Source: Endocalyx cinctus
Taxonomy: Eukaryota; Ascomycota; Sordariomycetes; Amphisphaeriales; Apiosporaceae
Reading direction: 5' to 3'
Assembly (NCBI GenBank): GCA_001600455.1
Contig: BCKC01000001.1
Coordinates: 2,072,441 to 2,136,440 of the forward strand
DNA: 64,000 bases
The translations under genes were made by a program, and so were the position numbers. Below the pieces are notes generated by a model, which was not told the DNA's origin, did not search any database, and saw nothing but the letters and a program-made list of their open reading frames with translations. Below are positions 11,972 through 25,228 of this stretch, one piece after another. The stretch's first letter is position 1, and every line of letters begins with the position of its first letter.

Positions 11972-14900
11972 GAGACAGCGTACTTGTATATGTTTTGAGC
12001 GGGCACGGTTATGATATCACTTTTTGGTTCTGTGAATGGTCAAGAGACCCTTCGAGGTTTATTTTTGCGCGAAAGGGCGTTTCGTTCTGCTGACACTTTG
12101 TGTATAAAAATTACAACTGCATCGGCCGGGGCGTTTTGATGAACATGAAATGGTTTTAATTTACCTGCGTGGGATGGCCTAAAATACCGACGCCGGCTTC
12201 TTGGAAATAAATAATACTTTACCGGTCGCGTATACTCCGTGCTAGATATTTGTTTTATTTCAGCGCACACATAAATACCGTCCAAATACTTCCTCCCTGG
12301 TCGCCGAAGGTAGCGGATCTCTGGCTGTGCTATGTCGTATAGCCGGCTGAGGACGTGAGTAACAGTGAAACGAGCTGCTCGAGACACTATGGTATATGAG
12401 AGTAGGGTGAAAGAACTAGACAGTCGTCTACAATTTGACCGGTATTCTAGTAGTTACGTCCTATCTCAACTGGGAAATAGAACACGATGAAAGATATCCA
12501 TGCGACTTGTCGCCAGCCCCTTTTCTTTGGTAGATCTTGACTCCACACGCACGACGAATATAGTCCTTTATAACCAGTCACAAAGTAAGTGAGTCTATGC
12601 ACCCCTTTCTCCGGTGATATATGTCGGAACTGCTTAGATCGTCTAGAACTACGTGGAAATAGGTGCGCAGCTACCATTGAGCTGTTTCTGCCCGCCTCTC
12701 CCCAAGACGGACTACTCGTTTAAATAACCCTAATGAAGTGTATCGAGAACCTTATCATTACCTTTAACCTTGAATTGAGTAGACTCAAGCTCTTCTGCAA
12801 GCTGAATACCTACCCCCAGCTGTCGCGTTTTTGGGTTTCTTATGTAAAATACTTACGGGCAAAGGTTCGGTAAACAGCTCCATTCGGAATTTCAAATATC
12901 TCGTTGTACTTAACTGTTCCTATCTACTGGGATGATCAACTCTTGTTCTATCCACCTTGCTCTCAGTCTTGAGTAGATTACTGGAAGTGCCCTTTACCAA
13001 GAAAGTACACGAATGCCCAACGTTGCGCTCTTTTCCTTTCAAAGCGATCCCTAGACCAGGCCAAGGGGTAGGGTGTAAGTGATGAGTACACGACAGAAAT
13101 ACCACCCAAAGATAGTTCGCACGTTTCGATGTACCCATGCACATGATAGGCACATAACGACCTAGTTTTACTCGCTTTGAATATGTGAGAAGTATTTGAG
13201 ATAGTTCATTGAAGTGTAAGATGATAGATAGTATAAACTATCGAAATACCGTCACTCTACGATCAAGAGCTCTCGTCGAAATGAGAAGAGGGATAGAGAA
13301 CTATAGAGACTACATGAAAACGCGGTGTTACCGAGACGCTACATGAAGAATGAACCCTATTGAGAGATATCGTATCAAGCGACTAGCGCTCAAGGGCGGC
13401 ACTACCATGGGAATAGGCACTCCTAGGCACTTCACCTGCTAGATATCCGGCGAGAGGCGTTGGTGAGTTCAGAACAGCGGATAACTCAAGCTTTAGGTAG
13501 CATGTCCTAAGCCTACATACAAATTTTAATCATCTTTCGTATACGACGGAGGGTCGGGCACTGGGCGTTAGAACGCCCATGGTAACGAAAGTCAATCTTC
13601 GAGATCATTACCAAGTATGTCACTAGATTTTCTGTATCGACGGCAGCAGTCCAATTGGATATACTTAAGTTATGACCTAGTCACTATTCCTGACTTCAGA
13701 TATACCATCATGAAGTCTCCGTATCTTGTTGATAATCACGGGCTAGGTGAGTTAGTATCGTGCTGAGCGGTGAAAGGGGTAACCTAAATATGCTGTGAAA
13801 TATTGATTTGCCCTAAATCAACGAGTTTATAATGGCTCAATCAGGGGCTCCCTTTCCCTCGATGTGTTCTCTCTCTCAATAGCATATGCAGAGTGACGCC
13901 TCCTTACTTATTCGCCTTGCTCATTTAAATGGGTGCGAGAAACACCGGAAGTAGTAGTGCAAAATGATTTTCTGTTGGTCCTTACTCTTCACTATGGATA
14001 TATCATGAAAGAAACACATAAACCTGCTAAATATGTTTCTCTCCCCAAGGGTAACTCTTTGATTTCAGACCTACATACGTAAGTATGTCGATACAATAAC
14101 CGTTGACCTAATTTACTTACGTTTGTGCCATTCAATAGATCCTACTAACATGACAGACAGGCTTAAGCAGGACTACGGGTTTTCTATAGCCATTGCCAGT
14201 TCAAGTTTATATAATTATATGTATTCATTATTGACAGCAACGATTTTCTGGGAGAATCTAAGACAGCAAGGTACGAGTTTTCCTCGTAGATGAAAGTAAT
14301 GTGGTACGACGACGTGAGCGCGCGCGGAGAGAAAGGGGAGTTACTTGCCCCGATCAATTCTCACCTCATTCTTAGGAATAGGAGTAAGAATCTAATAATT
14401 AGGATGGCATCAATGAATCTTTTTTGCGAAGCCAGAATATGAGAATCAACTGTATAGTCATAATAGATAGAAGCAATGCTAACGCCTAACTACCCTAATG
14501 ATTCTAGTTCTAGTAACTCTCATACCCCCTTTTTTTGTCTCGACGGTTGGATGATCGCTCTACACTCTCTCTTAGCATTGCGTTATTAGGAAATAATTAT
14601 GCTGAGTTATAAGCTAATATTCTCTATCACGCATATCCCAATTGCTTACTACTGATGATAGTCTAGTCTGACATAGGAGGACACATTTTTCGAGAGCCTG
14701 CCTGTCTAGGCCGACACGAGCAGAGCGATATTCGATCCTCCCCCTTTCTGATAGTCTGAGTGGTGAACAGGCGACGAGAGTTGCGTATTCCATTCTGTTC
14801 ATTTTGAAATCTTAGGTGGGCAACAATTCACGAGGGCCAGACATCAAGTAAGTGTGAAGAGCAAGTTTGAGCCAAATACGAATTCAATTACACGTTCAAA

Positions 14901-17330
14901 TCTCGTAATACCAGTCCCCCCAGTAGTTCTCGCGGCCCTTACTACCAGAAAGGTAAAAAATCATCGAGATTTCAACCAGGTATAGGGAGGATATATCACC
15001 TATTGCGGGGATTGTATGCCTTGCTCTCTCTTTCATAGGTATTATAGACTATGTTGAGGTCTTATTCCAACCCCCCTCCTTTCATTATACCCCCGAGGCC
15101 TGATTTTAATTCACTTATGCGACACTGACACCATGCTGCCAATGCCCATACACCGCAGAGGTAGCTTCTTTCCTGCTCACAACACCTAGACAGGTTGAGG
15201 TATATAGCTTCGCGTACCATCTATCGCCTACCTTGCGGTGATGTGTGTCCCAGATACGTGGTTGGCTGAGCTCACCTAACTTACTCAGCGACAAAAGTAT
15301 AATCTACCTTCCGTAAGCTCTAGGGGTATTCTCGCTAACCCTTTCCCTTCGTCTACGTACGTAGCCCGGCCGTTACAGTCGAAAAAAATAGACCACCAAA
15401 CCCGACTAAAAGCCGTGGTATAATACTTTTTTTTTTTTTAGGAAAGCAGGACGGGTTTCAAAGAGACTAAGCTATAAAATGAGTAAGAACTACCTCTCAC
15501 TCTAAAAGTGACGATCTTCAGCTCGTGGCAGGACGGCTATCGCGCTCACGTCACCTTCGAGGGAAGGGAGTGAAAACCAAAAGGGGGCAGGAGATGACGA
15601 GAGGGAGGTTTTCAGATTGTTACTTGCACCTTTGAGAAAGCCGTATCCCGTGTAGCGCCAATCCCGAAGGGGGAATTAAGGTAACTCAGCGTATCTTTCG
15701 CGAGAGTTGACTCTTTTCATATTAGCTCGTCGATCGACCTAGCGAGGGTATCTAACCGCAACGGGGAGGGACGTGAAATGCATGTTCGCTCAGCGAGAGA
15801 CGTCTTTTTGTCTCGAGAGAAAAAAAATAAAATCGAGAAAGTCTCTGGATGTATCTCGAGTAGTGAAGTCGACCGAGGGACGTACCTCGCTTACATGTTG
15901 ACTTTCGACCTTGATTTTGGTGGCAGAGAAAGAAGGAGGGAGGAGGAGGGGGGTGGAATGAAACCTGGAGCGAAGATCCCTCCCCTCCCACCTCCAACCC
16001 AGCTCGTTAAGCCAGGCACAGATAGGTTTCTTCGGGTTATTATAAATGTAGACCCCCCCCTCCCCCTTCACCTACCTGAAAGTAGAAATCCGACTGACGA
16101 TTGATTGACTTTGTCGATCAATCATGATGAGAGGCTGAGTAGCTACGCTGATATGCAATGCAGGAATGCAGTCGGATACGCATGAGCGCCAATACTATTT
16201 GCTTCTTCCATTCTTCTCCAATTTTTCTTTCCTGTTTTGCCAAGAGCGGAAGACCAGGAACAGTAGAGTGGAAGAGAGAAGGGAGGGGTGCGTGTGTGTG
16301 TGCGTGTATGTATGTATGTTTGAAAAGGAAAAAAAAAATTTAAAACAAAATAAAAACCTCACAGAATCATACGCAAATACGTGCTAGGTAACACAGGTCC
16401 AATGATGTTGGACGGGGGAAGTTCCCTTTTTTGTGCAAATCTGCGACACTGGGAAGATAACGTAGACTACATGGTGTAAAACCAGACGGCAAGTAGGTGT
16501 GGGTGACGAAGCCACAAAGTTAGGGGTTTCCCGCAATGAACAGAATAGTTTGAATGTCAAAAGAACAACGAGTTCTCTCATTCGGTTCAACCCCACGTTC
16601 GAGGTTCCCAAGTCCTTGGTAAGCTCCGCCCCCAACCACCCCCCCTAGCGACCCGGCAAGCTCGGGTATGTGTGTGCGAAAGAGGGAGATAGGGCAGGAC
16701 GATAAGAAAGTGGCCCTATAAGGGCTAACCGCTCAGGTACGCGCTGTCCCGGAGCGACGTTTCCGCTTGATCCGGTCCATTAGCTGTCTTACCTATACTA
16801 TAATGCACAGTTCAATAACTGGGAGAGGGGCAAGTAGAGTAAGATACAGAAAAAAAAAAAGAAGAAGATTACGTCTATAGCACATCATAATTAAGAGACG
16901 CGCGGCGCCCTCAATGATTACAGCACGGCAGAAGAATGGGTCTAGAATACGCCTTTGCGGTGTGGTGTAGAAAAAGAGGGTAGGCAAGATCGAGGTCGCG
17001 GTTGGTCAAGAGATACCGGCATTTCAGAATGAGAGCTGCGATTGTACCAAAGAAAGAAAAAGAAGCATTCAAACAAAATAGAAAATATGTCGCAGAGAGG
17101 TCCAAAAACGGGTTAGAGGCCGAGAGTGTGTAAGAGAGACTATTCAACACATGGCAGGTAGCTTTGCAGCGGTGTAGTGTGCGTGTACGACAGGGAAAAA
17201 GAATTCTGGGGTATGGTCAATTTTGGAGTCGGCATGCATGCATGACATGACAGGTTTGTCTCAGGCAAGGCTGACTGATTGACCGGGGAGGGAAAGTATA
17301 TCAGTATATATGTAGATGGGTGGATAGATG

Positions 17331-17349
17331 ATGGATGGATGGATGGATG
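17331..17349. repeat. (ATGG)n microsatellite
   Basis: Nearly five exact ATGG units, flanked on both sides by degenerate GATGGGTGGATAG-type sequence. Confidence 0.85.
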
Positions 17350-17873
17350 AGTGGATGATAACCTTGTTAATAAGGTACCGGGGGGGCTCTATAGGTGAAA
17401 AATATATGTATCAGTATGTACATACCTCTTATCCAAAGCGATGATCGATGATCTTACATCGGTAAACCAACCAAAAAAAAAAACCCACCAGGCCGCCAAC
17501 ATTACGAACTATTGGAGTGGCTTACCGTCATATCTATCTGTATACAGCATAATGTATTAATTGTGAATCAAATATAATATAATGTATATGAATTGGAGGA
17601 GAAAAGATAATATAGGATATCGAGAAGAGCGGAATATCCCTGGTTAGATTCTGCACCCTTCTGTCTTTCTTTCGCCGAAATGGAAGTTAAATGCCTCCTT
17701 TCCCCCCCACTGACCCGATCCGTTCGTGGATGACATCCATGGATATTCCACGAACCCGTGATCTGGGAACTTGGCGGTAATAGCGGCTCTTTATTTTTAT
17801 CTTTATATTTTTCTTCTTCTTCTCCTTCTCTTTGCCACTCTTTTCTTTTCGCTATACGATACGTGAATACAAA

Positions 17874-17917
17874 CATACATACATACATATATACATACAT
17901 ATATGTATATGTATGTA
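17874..17917. repeat. CATA/TATG microsatellite with inverted symmetry
   Basis: Runs of CATA pass through alternating AT into TATG, so the block is close to self-complementary and could form a hairpin. It is AT-rich with no gene nearby. Confidence 0.75.
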
Positions 17918-20465
17918 GGGTGCCGAAGCCGTCATAATGCCGAACTTACGCAATAAGACACACATATGGATAGATTCTTCCGGGGGGGAGACAACAAAGA
18001 AGAAAACAAAGTCAACCTTGCTCGCGTGTGCACTTACACACCCAACAATAAAGAAAAGGAAGAATAAGAAGGGGGGGTAGAGAGACAAAAAGGCGTCTGC
18101 AACGGCGGCCGCTGTAAGACGGCATTCTTTCCGTCGAACTAGTAGTTTATATAAAATAATAATAATAGTAATAATATCAAACTGATGATGCTCCGGCAGC
18201 TCGGGTCCGTAGGATTGTGATTTAACTGGCCGAAGCGGAGTATTGCCCGGGGCAGGTGAGAAATATTTACACTATCAGACTGCGTATACTACCCAGGTAT
18301 GTATACTACTGGTAATGATGGGTTTATCAATTGCGCAATGTGAGGTAAACGGTAAAGGTTAAGGTGGGGGATTGAAATCCTATCAATAATAATATTAAAA
18401 TCCTGATCCTACATGTAGTTAGTCATAATCAATCAATAAGATGAAGTATCTACCCCGTACATCTATACCCATGGACAGAGGACGACGCCATATCCATGGA
18501 TGTATTGTTTCGTATTGTGGTAGTATATATGACGTAGCAGGGTTTAAACAAGTACTGCCGAGAGATTGCCAGAGAGCACGCGAATTGAATTGACCGACGG
18601 CCAAACCAGATGGAAACACGGGACGGACCATGCCATACATACACAACATAACATAACATGCCTTTCAGCTTGTCATATTAGTATCCATAGTATCCATTAT
18701 ATATATGTATATGCTTAAGTCAAGATAGCGAAAGAGAAAAGTGGTACAAGTTTACCCTGGCTTGTACGAAAATGAAAACAAAATTGATAGTAATAAAAAT
18801 AAAATAAGCTGAGTCATAAGTTATATATACATGGTATGCATCTGTGTCGACCAAAGTACTCGAATGTCGTATCTTCCAATCAAATCGAGATATCGTGAGC
18901 CTTTCTCCAATAGAGTGGCGCATATGGCTGCTCACCCTTCCAGAAAGGGTAAAACCGACCTTGCCCTTGGCTTTTCCTGTCTTTGGAGACTACATCGTGC
19001 ACCTACCTTAGTTTTATCGGCTTTTCTTGTCGTTACATATGATATCTAGCATGAGTTATCGTGAAGATCGCGTTAGACAGAAAAGGGGGATAGATGTATG
19101 GATATGTCATAATTTGCTATACGCAGTGTACACGCATGGGTGTGCGAGGGAGAGGGAAAATGAGCGAGAATGAGGATATCGTAGCTTGATGATATAGACA
19201 GGGAATTTAATCCTCAATATTTAACCCTGCCCCATTGATATGCCAAAATCAGTAGGCTCTAAGTAATACAGTAAATTTTACCTCGTGCTACACGTACAGG
19301 AATCGGCTGACTTCATGTGTAACTGAAAGTAATCGTATTTTATCATCGGCTTTGTATCCCGACTTTTACTATGAGCAAAATTCTTCTCGGCCAATTTTTT
19401 GAAAGCCTTTCAGGGGGGGTACCGGTCGGATGGGTCATCAGATCACCTGTCGATTCAGTGCCTGGGGTGGGACATTGAGTATCCTAGTGAACCCTTCTAC
19501 ATAGTATATCCTGCACGTTCACAGTAGGAATCTGAGTGAGTCAGTCCCTTGCCATGTACATCACAGTACCGAGCCTAGAAAGCATCACATATCTATCACC
19601 TTGCATAAGAATCTTGTAATATCGTAAATTACCAAAACTAATTTTCTTTTGAACAGTATGCAGCGTGAGCCGCCGGTATCGTTTATTTATTCGTGTAATA
19701 CTTTGATGCAAGCCAACCAGGTTCCACTAATGCAAATCAATGTAATATGAAAAGACGTCTCTGTCCTTGGACCTTCGTACATGAGAATTCCGTCCTCCGT
19801 TTTTATTCCTACACCTCTCTTTTCCGTCCTTTGTACTAGCAATTCTCGAAAGTCGGGGCCTGTCCTCGTTGTGAAGCGGGGGTGACAACCGAACTATCAT
19901 TGAAGGCCTGCTCCATCATTTGAATCTTTATGCGAAATGCACAGTGAATAACATGTCCCTGCTATGCTTACTCCCTTCAAGGAATGTCATGACATGATCC
20001 CAAAAACGCCCTGGCCTGGTTTAGATAATCCCCCATGAGTACCATGATACTCATTGCCCATTGTCAATAAAACAAATGAAAAACTTTTTTTTTTGTGACG
20101 ATTCCCAACTCTATATTATCATGCCCTTAAAACACCTGTACTATGCCTTTCAATTGCGTCGTCCTTGCAAATTCGCACCTTGGTCGTGATGAGCTCCAGT
20201 TATTATTACTAGGAGGCTCGTGACTCGTGAGATGCGCCAGTAAAAATTGGAGAAGAAGAAAAAAAAAACAAATAGAAATAAACTGATTGAAAACAAACAT
20301 CATAATGCGCCAGCTGGTATGACCAAATGGGGTATTTACTGTAACTGTTATTCGAACTCGATAAGATTCCGTTGTGTGTTCGCCGTCGTAAATCAAATGA
20401 AAATATGTTACAAGGTAGAGAGATTTTATCTAGATTCGTAAATCATGTTGTACAGCTGACGTAAG

Positions 20466-23400
20466 TCAAAGTTGATCGGGCGAGTCTGAATGACTGCTGT
20501 TCGTGGCATGTTTCTCGAAACTAGGTTTGCGAGACGCCAAAGACCGTGTGAAGACGTTTCTGCCTATATGCTTGAGTTTCCCCATAGACTCAGACGTGTT
20601 CGTTCCGGGGTTGTCGAGGTAGACATTGGTTGCTGAATCGACTTTAATTCGGCAGAAAAGTGTCGAGAAAAGATATTGGTCACCGTTAGAGTCAAGTAGA
20701 GGCAGCGTGCGATATCCTTGTTTGAGGCTGCTGAGTTTAGCGGTGTAGTTTGCCACCTCAATACCACGACCGTTCGGGTTCTCATTGTCTGTGGATGAGA
20801 GCTTAACAGTAAATTTGACAAATACCAGCTCTGGATATTTCGTTGTGATACTAAAGGGGCGCTTCTGGTTGAAGATTGGGTTGAATCCATTTTCTTTGAC
20901 CACTCGGGTAAACGCCTTCAACGGAGTATCCGTCAACCCAGTGATGCCAGCCATACTATCGTGCTTATCTCTCTTATCATTGGCATGGTATACCTCAATT
21001 TCCACAAATGGGTCCATCGTACGGTTATAAGGGAGATTTGCCGGGCGCATGAGTTGTTGTGCTGAGATAACATCAATGCTGAAGTTCAGATTGTAGCGTT
21101 CGAACTTGCCCGTGTACTTCTCAGGGAGGGGACTGGGCAAAATGCGAAATTCGCGCATTGATGCCGGCTTCAAAACATAACCGGATCGATCACTGCCTCC
21201 ATCGAACATGGCCTGGTTTAGTTGCATGCCCAGATCGAAGGTTTGCCAATTGAGAGCTGCCATCTGCACCCCTTTTCTCCAGTACATAAGGGGGTTGAAA
21301 TTGTCGGAAGAGAGACGTGAATACTGAGGATAGACTCGCATCATGTACCGCATGTTATGTCGAGTTAAAGCCAACTTGGACTCCGGCGCTTTCGAATGCT
21401 TCCTAAATGTTCCTTCCATAAAGGACAAGATATGGTTGCTCTTCTTACAGCCAGCCGATTCAAAGCCATCGAATTTAACTCCTGAGCAGTAAACACCTAA
21501 GTCGCCGAGAGCCTTCACGATCTTGCTGGTCTTTCGCTTGCCGGGTTTCTCCCTATCGCTGTCGTAATCGCTCGTACTGCTACTAACAGTATCGTGAACC
21601 TTACCCTCGGTTATGGTATCCTGCTTGACGACCATGCGTTTGGGCGGCTGGCTAGGGCTCAGACGGGGGCTCGACGAGAGGTATTGCGGCGGGATAGAAT
21701 TATTATCCATCACAACTGGTTTGGCGAAAGGGGATGTTAAGCTGTTACCACGTCGACGTCCAGATGGTTCCGTGTTGCTTTTTGGTTCATGGCTCTTATG
21801 CGTACCCTTCACTTTGATTAATATCTTTTCTTTTAGTTCATCAGGGCTTGGAAGTTTGTCAGAAGATGGATCTAGGGGTTCCGTGACAAGGCGCTGTTTG
21901 AAGATCTCTTTTATAGTCTGGGCCATAACCTCTTGCTGAGCACTGTTGCAATGGACTTCGAGAGATACCCATAATGGGTATGGATTTGCCTCGAACGCAT
22001 ATTTGTTGATGGCTGTGATAACTTGTCGAAACGAGATCGGGTTAGTCATCGCGTATCCGTGCTTCACGACCGGTTGTCCTTCGGCGCCATCCCAGCAATC
22101 AATCTCCACACTACGACATCCTCGGACAAGCGTGGAGATATATCCCTCAACAGATGAGATGTCGGCAACTTGTCGACCAACTAGGTATGTGTTATGAGAA
22201 CTTGAGATGAAGTACTCATTGAACGGGCGGTCCAGAACTTTTTCAGCTGCAGCAGGAATGAGATGGTGATTGTCTTTAGATAGTAGATATGCCGTAAACG
22301 CTTGCTCATTCATAGTCATCGAGTCGCGATCTGTTCGTTGGAGGGGCGCGTCCTTTGACTTGCTTCGGATGCAGTAACGGGTGAATCTGGCCTCCCAGAG
22401 CCGAAGATTGGTATCGACGTCGTCTTCGTATTGGACTTCCCGGAGAAACTTTGTGAACTCCTGAAAGGTCATACCTTTCTCGGGATCCGAGGCAACCTCT
22501 CTGTAGATTGATACTATGTCCTCCCTGCGTTTCATTTCGCGGACGAAAACTTGAAAACCTGCAAAATTCAGCCGACCCGTCTTATTCGGGTCTGCGATAG
22601 ATAATTTAGCATAAAGGTCTTTCTGAGAGATATGAATATGAAGATTTCGGCAAACTCGTTCGACGGCAGCAAAATCCATCTCCTCTTCACCAGCGGTATG
22701 CGGTCTGCGCTCGAAATGTTTCGCCATCTCATCATTCCAGAAGTCTCGGATGGCACAGTCATTAAAAGCCATCAGGGATTCCATATGGACTCTCCTGTGC
22801 TTCGCAATCGAATCAAGAGCGTTGACCCACTGGTTGAAGGTCTCCTCATCGTCAGCGATAAGGTGCATCGTCTTGCTCTTGGCTTTATCCGGAACAGCAT
22901 AGAGGATAGTGAAAAAACGAGCTTCATCAGATTCGGCGAGTCCAAAATCGATGCGATATTGACGGATGTCAGACTTGACTCTGACCTCTTTGATATCATC
23001 GATGTATATATATTTGGAAGAACGACCCTTGTCCAGTACTATCTTGGCGTCATCCATGTGAATCGTGAAATGGAAGCGTTTTGCTTTGTTCTTCTTGGAC
23101 ACCTTGGTGAGCCATGTGCCCTTGATGAGGGCATACGGTACTAAAGAACCGACAGGGCATTCGCCAATAGAAGCGGACCCGGCGACGGATGCTGGAGGGC
23201 TTCCAGACGAAAAATCTCGCGTCGTACTCTCAGCTCCATACATTGAGAGGATATCGTGGGTGTCGTCGTGAGTCTCCTCGTCGGAGTCGATTAGGGCTAC
23301 CGTCTCGGCCGGAGGAGCGGTGTTGGTGCTGTCGCTCCTGCGTCGAAGTATACCTGGACCGAGACTACCATCTCGGCTTCTCGGGGCAACCGAAGACTGG

Positions 23401-23888
23401 CGTCTATTCCGTGCAAACTTGGCGGCACGGTTCGAAAATCTTCTTATCAGACCCTTGTTTGACGAGCTGTTGTTGTTATTGTTCATAGCCTCCGCTAATG
23501 AACCGCCGCTTGTCGCTATGCTCGGGTTGATCGAGTTGATGCTAGGCTTGTGAGATAGTAGAGGGGGCCCAATATGTAAGGGTGGGAACTGCTCAGCATC
23601 ACGACCGCGACCTGGGTCTGGTGAGGGTTGAACAGAGCTGCTGGCAGTTGTCACAGTATGGTCTGGAGAAACGATGGGGGACTCATGCTGAAAGCTCGAC
23701 GCTGCCGTCGAGGCACTGACAGCTGAAGTAGGCATCGAACTTGGCTGCATGTTGAATTGGTGGGAAGTTTGGACCTGAGATGGACGTGATCGTCGCAGTA
23801 GAGAAGTAGATTCAAGAGCCATTAAAGGCGTAGAGTTAGATGGCCGAAAGTCAGGGCTGGATGGTGTAGGTTTTGAAACTGGAGACAT
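20466..23888 (-). CDS. plc1: Phosphoinositide-specific phospholipase C, delta-type
   Basis: A single exon of 1,140 residues from the ATG at 23888; the frame is open 33 codons further up, but MSPVSK... is the better start for this family. Order: disordered Ser/Pro-rich N-terminus (1-245), PH domain (about 250-365), EF-hand-like region (about 370-510, a degenerate loop at DPNKTGRL), PI-PLC X box (about 553-700), a polar insert, Y box (about 790-910) and C2 domain (about 933-1075). Catalytic residues by comparison with PLC-delta1: His565 in SSSHNTYL, Glu595/Asp597 in VEIDCWDG, His610 in VVKHGY and Glu644 in SLEVHCN; all are present, so the enzyme should be active. It hydrolyses PI(4,5)P2 to diacylglycerol and inositol trisphosphate in a Ca2+-dependent way at the plasma membrane. 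The lack of introns over 3.4 kb is notable among intron-bearing neighbours. Confidence 0.95.
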   Translation of the reverse strand: MSPVSKPTPSSPDFRPSNSTPLMALESTSLLRRSRPSQVQTSHQFNMQPSSMPTSAVSASTAASSFQHESPIVSPDHTVTTASSSVQPSPDPGRGRDAEQFPPLHIGPPLLSHKPSINSINPSIATSGGSLAEAMNNNNNSSSNKGLIRRFSNRAAKFARNRRQSSVAPRSRDGSLGPGILRRRSDSTNTAPPAETVALIDSDEETHDDTHDILSMYGAESTTRDFSSGSPPASVAGSASIGECPVGSLVPYALIKGTWLTKVSKKNKAKRFHFTIHMDDAKIVLDKGRSSKYIYIDDIKEVRVKSDIRQYRIDFGLAESDEARFFTILYAVPDKAKSKTMHLIADDEETFNQWVNALDSIAKHRRVHMESLMAFNDCAIRDFWNDEMAKHFERRPHTAGEEEMDFAAVERVCRNLHIHISQKDLYAKLSIADPNKTGRLNFAGFQVFVREMKRREDIVSIYREVASDPEKGMTFQEFTKFLREVQYEDDVDTNLRLWEARFTRYCIRSKSKDAPLQRTDRDSMTMNEQAFTAYLLSKDNHHLIPAAAEKVLDRPFNEYFISSSHNTYLVGRQVADISSVEGYISTLVRGCRSVEIDCWDGAEGQPVVKHGYAMTNPISFRQVITAINKYAFEANPYPLWVSLEVHCNSAQQEVMAQTIKEIFKQRLVTEPLDPSSDKLPSPDELKEKILIKVKGTHKSHEPKSNTEPSGRRRGNSLTSPFAKPVVMDNNSIPPQYLSSSPRLSPSQPPKRMVVKQDTITEGKVHDTVSSSTSDYDSDREKPGKRKTSKIVKALGDLGVYCSGVKFDGFESAGCKKSNHILSFMEGTFRKHSKAPESKLALTRHNMRYMMRVYPQYSRLSSDNFNPLMYWRKGVQMAALNWQTFDLGMQLNQAMFDGGSDRSGYVLKPASMREFRILPSPLPEKYTGKFERYNLNFSIDVISAQQLMRPANLPYNRTMDPFVEIEVYHANDKRDKHDSMAGITGLTDTPLKAFTRVVKENGFNPIFNQKRPFSITTKYPELVFVKFTVKLSSTDNENPNGRGIEVANYTAKLSSLKQGYRTLPLLDSNGDQYLFSTLFCRIKVDSATNVYLDNPGTNTSESMGKLKHIGRNVFTRSLASRKPSFEKHATNSSHSDSPDQL

Positions 23889-25183
23889 GATGTAGGTTTG
23901 GAGACAAACACTGCCACGCGTAGCTACTTTTAATGTGGTGTAGGACAGACGAGCAGTTAAATCAAGGTGGAGTATATAGTTGACCACATATCGAATATGG
24001 TTATCTCATGCGAAATCCTACCCCAGAATGGGAATGGGGGATCGAGGGTCCAAATATAAAAGACGCCAAGGCGAGATTGAAAAGAATTGGAAGAAGGTCG
24101 GGAAGAAGTTTGCTTTTTAAACGAGGCCGAATTCGAGGCTGCAGAACATATCGGTACTATCCACGATGTTGATTGCGGACCGGAGAGCAAGGATGCGCCG
24201 GAGTGCCAAAGTACTAGCTGGTCACTGGTACCGTCCTGTAAAACAGGTACGTCGAGGTACAGCAGTTCTTGCACCAGCAGTACGAACAGGGACCTAGGAT
24301 AGGGCGTCGCAATGGGCTCACGGTTAAAAATTGATGAGGTGGCAGGATAGGCTGCAGGTCGCTGAAATGGGTATTGCAAAATTGGGGGAGGGGGATTGGT
24401 CCCCCAAGCGTGAGATCCAAGATCCAGCCGACAATTGATAGCAGAAGTAATTTGTTTTTATACCCCCCCGGCTGCCTAAGAATTGCCCGTTTAAAGGGCC
24501 AGTGAAATATATATATGTATATTGGGCGTTTTATACGTGATCCAATATCGGCTGAGTCTGCTGACTAGCAGCTACAAGATGGTGTGTCAGCGTTACTTGC
24601 GGCGGTCAAATCCTTTTTATAAACAAAGCTTGTAGTAAAAAAAGTAGACCGCAAGCACTATGGCTATGAATAACACTGGTTGGTAACTGATGATTTTTTT
24701 TTCTCTCGAGTTCCGTATGGGTCTATCCACCTCCAAAGTGATTGCTTGCCGCGGTCAACTGCAAAGATGTTGATCAAGACCGCAAGAGGACAGATGAATA
24801 TGCAATGTCTTTTCTTCCTGGTGTTTTAATACTTGGAGAGGCTAGTAGGGAAAGTGGTCAGGTTTCTTTTTTTTTATAGATATTTTTTATATGTAGAACG
24901 TTGTATTCTACGTGAGCGCCGTAAGATTTGATATGGTAAATTGAAAGAAGGGAGAAAATAAGAAGACAATTGCATCAGATATATGTAGGATATGAGCAGT
25001 AGGTGAAATGAATACGTGATTTATTTATTCTTTTCTCTTTTTTTTTTTTTTTTTTCTTTTGTAGACCCTAAAGAGTAGAGAGAAAGTGTGAGTAACAGGC
25101 AAGCGATATGGAGGCCTTTGAAATCCTCCAGGGTATGGGGATACATGTAGGTAATAAAAAAAAAAAAATTAAAATACAAAATA

Positions 25184-25228
25184 TAATAAATAAATAAATA
25201 AATAATAAAATAATAAAATAAAATAAAT
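25184..25228. repeat. AT-rich (AAAT)n/(AATA)n microsatellite
   Basis: Interleaved AAAT and AATAA units directly after a long A run and before another. Confidence 0.8.

Larger units (their letters stand above)
11972..20465. other. 8.5 kb gene-poor region
   Basis: I find no open frame with a domain, signal peptide or convincing splice structure. The short frames are scattered over all six readings. The stretch holds the 3' ends of the palmitoyltransferase (left) and phospholipase C (right) genes, many homopolymer tracts, G-rich runs (15.9-16.1 and 17.4-18.1 kb) and short-period repeats (16.29-16.32, 17.33, 17.87 and 18.64 kb). No tRNA or 5S rRNA box set was found. Confidence 0.5.

Noticed and set aside
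15752..16104. Three overlapping open frames of 81-108 codons in a G-rich stretch
   Set aside because: Low-complexity Glu/Arg/Gly or Pro/Ser readings of a purine-rich tract.
23957..24379. 140-codon minus-strand open frame upstream of phospholipase C
   Set aside because: No domain, low-complexity Pro/Ser content, and it sits where the promoter and leader of the phospholipase gene should be.
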